DNA from: an uncultured Oscillospiraceae bacterium
GTDB taxonomy: Bacteria; Bacillota; Clostridia; Oscillospirales; Acutalibacteraceae
NCBI GenBank assembly: GCA_900542375.1
Contig: UQNI01000078.1
Location: 1-6,140 of the forward strand
Reading direction: 5' to 3'
Length of the DNA stretch: 6,140 nucleotides
The notes beneath the pieces were generated by a model, which ran no database searches, was not told the origin of the DNA, and saw nothing but the letters and a program-made list of their open reading frames with translations. A program made the translations under genes and the position numbers. Below are positions 1 through 5,053 of the stretch, piece after piece. The stretch's first letter is position 1. Every line of letters begins with the position of its first letter.

Positions 1-459
1 ATACATAAATGCAATGACAAGTATTACAATTACCAAGCCGATTAAAATAACAAGAAGATCGGTTTGAATCGGAATCCACTTTTGAATAATGGTAAAGATA
101 GTTTCATCCTGACCGAGAGGCACATTGGCTTTTCCCAACATAACACGAAGGTTAATGGAATATAAAGCCAGCATTGTCAAAATACCGGACAAAATAGGCG
201 GTATTTTAAATACTGTATTAAAGAATCCTGTTATTACACCGGACGCCATACCTGCAAGGGTTGCAATTAATAAGCTTGTAAACGGATCCAACCCTACTGT
301 AATTAAAATTGCACTAACACAGCCGCCAAGTGCAAAGCTGCCGTCTACTGTAAGGTCAGCAAAGTCCAGCAGTTTATATGTAATATAAACGCCAAGGGTC
401 ATAATTGCATATAATAATCCTTGGGCTACAGCACCTTCCAGTGCCAACAATGTTCCCAT
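1..459 (-). CDS. ABC transporter permease, COG4120 type (3' end outside window)
   Basis: This is the inner-membrane permease of an ABC importer, partner of the upstream binding protein. Starting at ATG 459-457 the frame stays open for 153 codons to the left edge; full-length relatives have roughly 290-300 residues, so about half is missing. The protein is very hydrophobic. Likely membrane segments lie at residues 10-31, 41-57, 60-80, 87-105 and 133-153. The stretch LLDFADLTVDGSFALGG (residues 30-46) and the conserved KIPPILSGILTMLALYSIN (85-103) are the patterns I recognise from this permease family, which is related to branched-chain amino acid/ribose-type permeases. The start is supported by the strong site GGGAGG at 465-470, five bases before the ATG. 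The gene follows the binding-protein stop by 28 bases and is almost certainly cotranscribed with it. Known relatives include TrpY of streptococcal TrpXYZ. The substrate here cannot be read from sequence. An ATPase gene is expected beyond base 1. Confidence 0.9.
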   Translation of the reverse strand, partial: MGTLLALEGAVAQGLLYAIMTLGVYITYKLLDFADLTVDGSFALGGCVSAILITVGLDPFTSLLIATLAGMASGVITGFFNTVFKIPPILSGILTMLALYSINLRVMLGKANVPLGQDETIFTIIQKWIPIQTDLLVILIGLVIVILVIAFMY

Positions 460-463
460 AGTT

Positions 464-470
464 ACCTCCC
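464..470 (-). promoter_or_regulatory. Strong ribosome binding site of the permease gene
   Basis: The minus strand reads GGGAGGT followed four bases later by the ATG at 459-457. It lies only a few bases downstream of the intercistronic hairpin (475-501), so ribosomes ending the upstream gene and hairpin folding could both affect its use. Confidence 0.8.
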
Positions 471-474
471 GAAT

Positions 475-501
475 ACGTAAAAGTCGATTAGACTTTTACG
501 T
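475..501 (-). promoter_or_regulatory. Intercistronic hairpin enclosing the binding-protein stop codon
   Basis: Perfect 11-bp inverted repeat: arms at 475-485 and 491-501 (ACGTAAAAGTC and its complement) with the 5-base loop 486-490. On the minus strand the 5' arm encodes the last codons of the binding protein (D-V-K-V), and the stop codon TAA (490-488) sits in the loop. The base of the stem is followed by ATTC and then the permease Shine-Dalgarno site, with no U-tract. It is therefore unlikely to be an intrinsic terminator. Stems in this position in other importer operons act as mRNA-stability or differential-expression elements; that role here is inference. Confidence 0.65.
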
Positions 502-1513
502 CAATTGCTTTTTCCGCTAAATCTGCAGGAATTTCAATGCCCAGTTGTTTTGCCAAATCCATATTGATATATAGTTTATTTTCACTCAAATATTCAATTG
601 GCATGTTAGCCGGACTTTCTCCATCTTCCAAAATTCTAACAGCTTGTTTTGCGGTTAATTTACCAAGCTCATAATAATCTACGCTGTATGTTGCCAAACC
701 GCCATTTTCAACGCTGTTATTCTCTCCAACGAACAAAGGAATCTTATTTGCTGTTGCAATTTGTGCTACTAAAGTCATGTTAGAAGCAATTACATTATCA
801 GTAGGTACATAAATCGCATCTACTTGACCTACCAAAGATTGTACAACAGATTGCACATCATTTGCATCGGAAACAGTTTTTTCTATTGCTTCAATACCAT
901 ATTTGGCAGCTTCTTCTTTTGCCAAATCAATTTGATATTTTGAGTTTGCTTCACTGGTGCAATATAGTAAAGCAACTTTTTTGGCATCCGGACAAAGCTG
1001 AGTTAACAATTCCATTTGTTCCTTTACAGGTGTTAAATCTGATGTACCTGTAACATTACCGCCAGGAGCTTCATTGCTTTCAACCAAACCGGAATCTGCA
1101 GGGTCAGTTACAGCGGTAACCAAGATAGGTGTGTCCTTTGTTTTGCTTGCCATAGCTTGTGCTGCTTGGGTGGCAACTGCCAATACCAAATCTTTATTAT
1201 CATTTGCAAATTGGCCGGCGATGGTTGTACAGTTTGGAATATCGCCTTGTGCATTTTTGTAATCAATTTTAATATTTTGACCATCTACATAGCCGGCTTC
1301 TGCCAAACCGTCAATAAAGCCTTCTCTTGCCAAATCCAATGAGTCATGTTCTACCAATTGAATAATACCAATTTTCTTAACATCTGTGCCTGTTGTGGCA
1401 CCGCTGTCAGCGGTACCGGTGGAATCACTGCTGCCGCATGCTGTCATACCGGCTACCAGCATCATAGCTGCAATCGCGGCTGCAGAAATTTTCTTTACGC
1501 CTGAAAATTTCAT
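488..1513 (-). CDS. ABC transporter substrate-binding lipoprotein (PF04392/COG2984 family)
   Basis: Complete 341-residue extracellular solute-binding protein, anchored to the outer face of the membrane by a lipid. Residues 1-25 form a lipoprotein signal: basic start (K2, K7, K8), a hydrophobic core, and lipobox M23-T24-A25-C26, followed by a Ser/Thr/Gly/Asp-rich linker to about residue 45. The mature domain begins KKIGIIQLVEHDSLD (46-60). It carries the family signatures REGFIDGLAEAGYVDGQN (63-80), VTDPADSGLV (135-144), PGGNVTGTSDLTPV (150-163) and SEANSKYQ (187-194). The start is supported by GGGGGAG seven bases upstream. The downstream permease, 28 bases away, confirms an importer operon. 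Characterised relatives include streptococcal TrpX, but binding residues cannot be assigned safely here, so tryptophan is only one possibility. No T-box leader is present: the predicted leader is only about 80 nt and holds a single hairpin. Confidence 0.93.
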   Translation of the reverse strand: MKFSGVKKISAAAIAAMMLVAGMTACGSSDSTGTADSGATTGTDVKKIGIIQLVEHDSLDLAREGFIDGLAEAGYVDGQNIKIDYKNAQGDIPNCTTIAGQFANDNKDLVLAVATQAAQAMASKTKDTPILVTAVTDPADSGLVESNEAPGGNVTGTSDLTPVKEQMELLTQLCPDAKKVALLYCTSEANSKYQIDLAKEEAAKYGIEAIEKTVSDANDVQSVVQSLVGQVDAIYVPTDNVIASNMTLVAQIATANKIPLFVGENNSVENGGLATYSVDYYELGKLTAKQAVRILEDGESPANMPIEYLSENKLYINMDLAKQLGIEIPADLAEKAIDVKV

Positions 1514-1520
1514 GATTTTT

Positions 1521-1527
1521 CTCCCCC
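1521..1527 (-). promoter_or_regulatory. Ribosome binding site of the substrate-binding protein gene
   Basis: The minus strand reads GGGGGAG, seven bases before the ATG at 1513-1511. It supports that start and leaves the site unpaired, outside the leader hairpin at 1547-1584. Confidence 0.75.
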
Positions 1528-1546
1528 AAAATTCAATTTCACTTTA

Positions 1547-1584
1547 GCACTGTAAAGTTTTAGGTGAAAAAAACTTTACAGTGC
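1547..1584 (-). promoter_or_regulatory. 15-bp leader hairpin or operator of the ABC transporter operon
   Basis: Perfect inverted repeat with arms at 1547-1561 (GCACTGTAAAGTTTT) and 1570-1584 and an 8-base loop. It lies between the predicted transcription start (about 1593) and the ribosome binding site, so it would form almost at the 5' end of the transcript. Neither strand has a T-run after the stem, which argues against an intrinsic terminator. A shorter alternative pairing exists between 1541-1546 and 1552-1557 and would compete with the main stem. Possible roles are a 5' mRNA stabiliser, a repressor operator placed just downstream of the start site, or part of a regulatory leader. The sequence does not decide between them. 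Confidence 0.6.
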
Positions 1585-1599
1585 CAAATCAATAATGTT

Positions 1600-1628
1600 A
1601 TTGTACATGATTTTACATATAAATTCAA
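1600..1628 (-). promoter_or_regulatory. Predicted sigma-A-type promoter of the ABC transporter operon
   Basis: On the minus strand the -35 is TTGAAT (1628-1623) and the -10 is TACAAT (1605-1600), with a 17-base spacer. Transcription would start near 1593, giving a leader of about 80 nt. The -35 overlaps a 12-bp palindrome TTCAATATTGAA (1624-1635). Upstream DNA to about 1700 is strongly AT-rich, as in UP elements. Confidence 0.6.
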
Positions 1629-1654
1629 TATTGAAAATTCTAATAATCAATACA

Positions 1655-1668
1655 AATTTTGCAAAATT
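1655..1668. repeat. 14-bp perfect palindrome upstream of the ABC promoter
   Basis: AATTTTGCAAAATT is its own reverse complement. It lies about 27 bases upstream of the predicted -35, a usual place for a dimeric regulator to bind. It resembles the CodY consensus AATTTTCWGAAAATT in both arms but has a 2-base rather than 3-base centre, so it is not a canonical CodY site. In AT-rich DNA such palindromes also arise by chance. Confidence 0.35.
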
Positions 1669-1701
1669 CATAATATTGTGTAAAAAACAATCAAAAATGA
1701 T

Positions 1702-1742
1702 AAAAAAAATCGCAATATACATCAAGGCATACTGCGATTTTT
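1702..1742 (-). terminator. Intrinsic terminator of pcrA
   Basis: Arms at 1705-1714 and 1733-1742 (AAAAATCGCA and complement) form a 10-bp stem. After a single A/C mismatch it is extended by three pairs (1716-1718 with 1729-1731), closing a 10-base loop. In the minus direction the stem runs straight into eight Us (1709-1702). It starts 11 bases after the pcrA stop codon and separates pcrA from the ABC operon promoter downstream. Because A and U flank both sides it could also work on the plus strand, but no plus-strand gene arrives here. Confidence 0.88.
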
Positions 1743-1753
1743 ATATAGAATCA

Positions 1754-4147
1754 CTAAGACAACTTCTTCAAACGTGCAAAATTCTGCATAATCTTTTTAC
1801 TGCCGACAGTTTCAAACATAATTTCAAGTAAAGTATCGTTTCCCATAGGCGTAGCAGATATAATTTCACCTTGGCCAAATGTAAGATGTTTTACCTTATC
1901 GCCCACTGCCAATTTTTCACCGGATGATTTTGCTTTTGGCAAATTGACAGGACCAAAATTTCTGGCAGAATTGGTGGTAACTTCCCTAGCTTCATATGCA
2001 GAAGTTGGTAAGCTTGTGCCCGGTGTCGGTTTTTGCCATGAACGGGAACGAGAGCGTTCTACCAATTCTTCCGGAATTTCCGATAAAAAGCGAGAAGCTT
2101 TATTTCTGGTTGTAGAACCAAACAGCATACGGCTTTCTGCATTGAGCAGTGCCACTTCTTCTTCCGCACGTGTAATTGCAACATAAGCCAGTCTGCGTTC
2201 TTCTTCTATTTCATCAGGGTTATAAATGGATTGTAATCCCGGGAAAATACCTTCTTCAAAACCGGGAAGAAATACTACAGGAAATTCCAAGCCCTTTGCA
2301 GAATGCATTGTCATCATAACAACAGAATCTGCTTTATCATCATAATTATCAATATCTGTCATTAAAGACACTTCTTCTAAAAATCCGGATAAACTTGCAT
2401 CCTCAAAATTCTCTTCTTCATATTGAATGATATTGGAAGCAAGCTCACGGATATTATCAATTCTGTCTTGCGCATCTTCATATTCAGTTTTCAAGTATTC
2501 AATATAACTTGTTTTTTCTAAAATAAGCTCATATAAATCTGCTAACGAAACGGTTTCATCTTCCGCAGCTTTCATTAATTCCTGAATAATTTGAGCAAAA
2601 TTCAACAACTTAGGCGAAGTGCGTTTTAAGGCTTCAAACTCATCGGCATGGCTGATAACCTCAAATAATGTTTCGCCAATGCCTTGTGCAATTTCCGTTG
2701 CTACTGCCAAAGTTTTATCTCCAATAGAACGCTTAGGCTGATTGATGATTCTTCTGAGACGAATTTCATCGGCAGGATTGTTAACTACCTGCAAATATGC
2801 CATCATATCTTTAATTTCTTTGCGCTCATAGAAGCGATGGCCACCAATCATGCGATATGGTATGCCCGATTTTACAAATAATTTTTCAATGATATTCGAT
2901 TGTGTGTTCATACGGTACAATACTGCAAAATCTGAAAAGGTTCTTCCTTGCGCCACTTCTTCCAAAATACGTTTTGCCATATATTCCGCTTCTTCCTGTT
3001 CTGTACAGGAAGTATGTATGGTAATTTTCTTTCCCTCTTCATTATCGGTCCACAAAGTTTTTCCTTTACGTTCCATGTTATTCGATATCACTGCATTGGC
3101 TGCATTCAAAATATTTTTTGTGGAACGATAGTTTTGTTCTAACCGAATGACTTTTGCATTTGGATAAGATTCTTCAAAACTCATAATATTTTCAATGGTA
3201 GCGCCACGGAATTTATAAATGCTCTGGTCATCATCACCAACTACACAAAGATTTCCGCTGTGTCTGGCCAGTAAATCAATCAGCAGGTACTGTGCCTGGT
3301 TAGTATCTTGATATTCATCCACCATAAAATAACGGAACTTATTGTGGTAATATTCTAAAACATCCGAATTTTTTTGAAGCAATTCTACTGTTTTGCAAAT
3401 CATATCGTCAAAATCCATAGCATCGGCAGCTTTCAGGCGCTCTTGGTACATTTGATATGCTTTGCCAATGGTACCTTTACGTGTATCGGTTCCTGCTCTG
3501 CGCAAATATTCATTGGCATCTATCATTTGATCTTTTGCTCTTGAAATTTCAGATAAAATTGCTTTTGCCGGCAAAATTTTCTCTTCAATATTTAATGCCT
3601 TACAACAATCTTTCATTAAACGGCGGGAATCGTCTGTATCATAAATGGTAAAGCGATTTGTATATCCCAAACGCTCTCCGTCTCTGCGCAGAATGCGTGC
3701 GCACATGGAGTGGAATGTAGATGCCCAAATATCATTTCCATCCTCACCTAACATCGTTACAAGACGAGTTTTCAATTCAGCAGCTGCTTTATTGGTAAAT
3801 GTAATGGCAAGAATCTGCCATGGTTTACAAGCCTGCACGGAAAGTTTTCTTCTGGTATCATCTGAAAGCAGTTGATTATTTTCCAAACATGCTTTCATTT
3901 CATTGATATCTTGTTCATCAATCGCATCAGAAACCTCTTGGCTTTGATAAGCATTCCCGTACCGAATCAGATTGGCAATTCTGTTGACAAGCACAGTTGT
4001 TTTTCCACTTCCGGCACCTGCTAAAATGAGCAAAGGTCCGTTTACTTGAAAAACAGCTTCACGCTGCATTGCATTCATTTTGGAAAATTCTTTCTCCATT
4101 AGTTGTTTTCTTAAAGACACGCATTCTTGCTTAATTTGATTACTCAT
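1754..4147 (-). CDS. pcrA: ATP-dependent DNA helicase PcrA/UvrD (SF1A)
   Basis: Complete 797-residue superfamily 1 3'-5' DNA helicase acting in nucleotide excision repair, rolling-circle replication and clearing of recombination or transcription complexes. All motifs are present: Q motif Gln28, Walker A GAGSGKT (44-50), Ia TFTNKAAAEL (116-125), II VDEYQDTN (276-283, catalytic Asp277-Glu278), III GDDDQSIYKFRGA (304-316), IV LEQNYRST (336-343), V TMHSAKGLEFPVVFL (613-627) and VI ERRLAYVAITRA (650-661, arginine finger Arg660). The C-terminus VGDKVKHLTFGQGEI (748-762) onward is the Tudor-like domain that contacts RNA polymerase in PcrA. Between motifs I and Ia, residues 61-108 are about 40 longer than I recall for B. 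subtilis PcrA. The start at ATG 4147-4145 is chosen because GGCGGTGA lies just upstream; the frame stays open to an ATG at 4213, but that 22-residue extension has no ribosome site and covers the promoter. The gene has its own terminator. Confidence 0.96.
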   Translation of the reverse strand: MSNQIKQECVSLRKQLMEKEFSKMNAMQREAVFQVNGPLLILAGAGSGKTTVLVNRIANLIRYGNAYQSQEVSDAIDEQDINEMKACLENNQLLSDDTRRKLSVQACKPWQILAITFTNKAAAELKTRLVTMLGEDGNDIWASTFHSMCARILRRDGERLGYTNRFTIYDTDDSRRLMKDCCKALNIEEKILPAKAILSEISRAKDQMIDANEYLRRAGTDTRKGTIGKAYQMYQERLKAADAMDFDDMICKTVELLQKNSDVLEYYHNKFRYFMVDEYQDTNQAQYLLIDLLARHSGNLCVVGDDDQSIYKFRGATIENIMSFEESYPNAKVIRLEQNYRSTKNILNAANAVISNNMERKGKTLWTDNEEGKKITIHTSCTEQEEAEYMAKRILEEVAQGRTFSDFAVLYRMNTQSNIIEKLFVKSGIPYRMIGGHRFYERKEIKDMMAYLQVVNNPADEIRLRRIINQPKRSIGDKTLAVATEIAQGIGETLFEVISHADEFEALKRTSPKLLNFAQIIQELMKAAEDETVSLADLYELILEKTSYIEYLKTEYEDAQDRIDNIRELASNIIQYEEENFEDASLSGFLEEVSLMTDIDNYDDKADSVVMMTMHSAKGLEFPVVFLPGFEEGIFPGLQSIYNPDEIEEERRLAYVAITRAEEEVALLNAESRMLFGSTTRNKASRFLSEIPEELVERSRSRSWQKPTPGTSLPTSAYEAREVTTNSARNFGPVNLPKAKSSGEKLAVGDKVKHLTFGQGEIISATPMGNDTLLEIMFETVGSKKIMQNFARLKKLS

Positions 4148-4151
4148 GGAT

Positions 4152-4159
4152 TCACCGCC
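4152..4159 (-). promoter_or_regulatory. Ribosome binding site that fixes the pcrA start
   Basis: The minus strand reads GGCGGTGA four bases before the ATG at 4147-4145. One base differs from the ideal GGAGGTGA. No comparable site precedes the in-frame upstream ATG codons at 4213 and 4210, so the shorter protein is preferred. Confidence 0.7.
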
Positions 4160-4177
4160 AAGAAATATAAATTGTAA

Positions 4178-4193
4178 ATACAAAACGTTGTAT
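4178..4193. repeat. Inverted repeat in the pcrA leader
   Basis: ATACAA-AACG-TTGTAT: 6-bp arms around a 4-base centre, immediately downstream of the predicted pcrA transcription start near 4195. It could be a small hairpin or an operator half-site pair. It does not match the Gram-positive LexA box (GAAC-4-GTTC). Confidence 0.3.
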
Positions 4194-4201
4194 ATCTGTA
4201 T

Positions 4202-4230
4202 ATTGTACATCATTTTTAAAATAATAGCAA
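4202..4230 (-). promoter_or_regulatory. Predicted promoter of pcrA
   Basis: On the minus strand the -35 is TTGCTA (4230-4225) and the -10 is TACAAT (4207-4202), with a 17-base spacer. Transcription would start near 4195 and give a leader of about 48 nt. The -10 context ATGTACAATA is the same as in the ABC operon promoter. Confidence 0.5.
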
Positions 4231-4318
4231 ATTTATAAGAGAAAAAGTCACAAAAAATATATTCTTACGGTATCTCTTTCGCTTTAACAGCATATATACA
4301 ATTATTTCTTTTTATACC

Positions 4319-4345
4319 AGCAGCAAAATTAAAATTTTGGCTGCT
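4319..4345. repeat. Imperfect hairpin between the divergent promoters
   Basis: AGCAGC (4319-4324) pairs with GCTGCT (4340-4345). Beyond a one-base bulge at 4339, AAAA (4325-4328) pairs with TTTT (4335-4338), leaving a small AT loop. No T-run follows on either strand, so it does not look like a terminator. It lies about 33 bases upstream of the -35 of the plus-strand promoter and could be a regulator-binding site. Confidence 0.35.
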
Positions 4346-4377
4346 ATGAGAACGTTTTAGCGTTTATAGGTTAAAAA

Positions 4378-4406
4378 TTGCTTTGCAACTTTTTCTATGC
4401 TATAAT
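4378..4406 (+). promoter_or_regulatory. Predicted strong promoter of the DUF1836 gene
   Basis: TTGCTT (4378-4383), a 17-base spacer, and a consensus TATAAT (4401-4406) preceded by TGC, i.e. an extended -10. Transcription would start near 4413. This is the best sigma-A-like promoter in the window. Confidence 0.75.
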
Positions 4407-4459
4407 AAAAAATAAAGAATATAGATGATATTATGATACAGTGTTCTATCTCCATTGTG

Positions 4460-4466
4460 AAAGGAG
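4460..4466 (+). promoter_or_regulatory. Ribosome binding site that decides the DUF1836 start
   Basis: AAAGGAG, 11 bases before the in-frame TTG at 4478. The spacing is slightly long. The in-frame ATG at 4433 lies only about 20 bases from the predicted transcript start and has no Shine-Dalgarno site. CTCC at 4450-4453 could pair weakly (4 bp) with GGAG here. Confidence 0.55.
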
Positions 4467-4477
4467 CGTATAAAATT

Positions 4478-5053
4478 TTGGAACAAGCCATTGACCAAAT
4501 TCAAAAATGGGCAGAAGAAACTGGAAAATTTGAAGCGATTGCATGGGATAAAATGCCGGAAATTTATTTATATATGGATCAAGTAATCACTTATATGGAT
4601 AAGCAGCTAAAGTTATTTGAAAGAAATGAAAATACTCGCTTGCTTACTTCCAGCATGATTAACAACTACGTGAAAGACAATGTATTGGAACGTCCCGAAC
4701 AAAAAAAATACTCGAAAGAACATCTTGCCATGCTGACTATGATATGCATGTTAAAGCAAGTTTTGTCCATTCAAGATATTTCTCAATTATTAAAATCTTT
4801 AACCGAACATACTTCAAAAACAGAACTTTATGATCAATTTCGCATCTCGCAAGCAAAGGTTTTGGAAGACATTTGCAGCCGTGTTAACCAAACAGCTGAG
4901 CAAGGAAAAGACGCACTGACAAAACTTGCCTTAGAGCTTTCCATAGAAGCCAACGCAAGGCGTACTGCGGCAGAACGTATTCTAAGCGAACTTGCAGAGG
5001 AAGAAGCACCAAAACATAATAAGAAGAAAGAGAAAGCTAAAATGCAGGACTAG
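4478..5053 (+). CDS. DUF1836 family protein, probable TTG start
   Basis: A 191-residue soluble protein of unknown biochemical function, recognised as DUF1836 (PF08876) from MPEIYLYMDQVITYMDKQL (26-44), LTSSMINNYVKDNVLERPEQ (56-75), KKYSKEHLAML (77-87) and LKQVLSIQDISQLL (92-105). The order of 'LT..MINNYVK...P..KKYS..HL..L..I..LKQVLSI.DI..LL' is reminiscent of the N-terminal helix-turn-helix of MerR regulators, so DNA binding is a fair inference but not shown. The C-terminal third is helical and highly charged, ending in a Lys/Glu-rich tail (180-191). No signal peptide or membrane segment is seen. TTG 4478 is preferred because AAAGGAG lies upstream; using ATG 4433 would add 15 residues without a ribosome site. 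The gene is monocistronic, with its own promoter and terminator. It overlaps the convergent gerC gene by 17 bases. Confidence 0.85.
   Translation: MEQAIDQIQKWAEETGKFEAIAWDKMPEIYLYMDQVITYMDKQLKLFERNENTRLLTSSMINNYVKDNVLERPEQKKYSKEHLAMLTMICMLKQVLSIQDISQLLKSLTEHTSKTELYDQFRISQAKVLEDICSRVNQTAEQGKDALTKLALELSIEANARRTAAERILSELAEEEAPKHNKKKEKAKMQD

Larger units (their letters stand above)
4148..4477. other. Divergent intergenic region between pcrA and the DUF1836 gene
   Basis: These 330 bases carry no convincing gene in any frame. Reading left to right they hold the pcrA ribosome site, leader repeat and promoter, an AT-rich stretch (4231-4318) with nothing I recognise, an imperfect hairpin (4319-4345), the promoter of the plus-strand gene (4378-4406) and its leader with the ribosome site at 4460-4466. 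Confidence 0.7.

Noticed and set aside
125..388. Plus-strand open frame opposite the permease
   Set aside because: It is antisense to a recognisable permease, has no ribosome site or family resemblance, and is explained by the coding bias of the other strand.
1655..1668. CodY box upstream of the ABC operon
   Set aside because: The arms fit, but the centre is two bases rather than three; I keep it only as an unassigned palindrome.
1595..1831. Plus-strand open frame across the transporter promoter region
   Set aside because: It crosses the pcrA terminator and enters pcrA antisense; its composition (Ile, Lys, Leu-rich) reflects AT-rich DNA and no ribosome site precedes it.
1944..3875. Several plus-strand open frames opposite pcrA
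   Set aside because: All are shadows of a full-length helicase gene with every motif intact; none has a convincing start site or family pattern.
4148..4213. 22-residue N-terminal extension of PcrA
   Set aside because: No ribosome site precedes the upstream ATG codons, the extension covers the predicted promoter, and the normal start has a good site.
4348..4370. Possible LexA box at GAACGTTTTAGCGTTT
   Set aside because: The Gram-positive box needs GAAC-4-GTTC; here the half-sites are badly spaced and the second one is imperfect.
4701..4708. A8 run as a minus-strand terminator for gerC
   Set aside because: On the minus strand it gives U8, but no stable stem lies directly before it and it is over 300 bases from the gerC stop.
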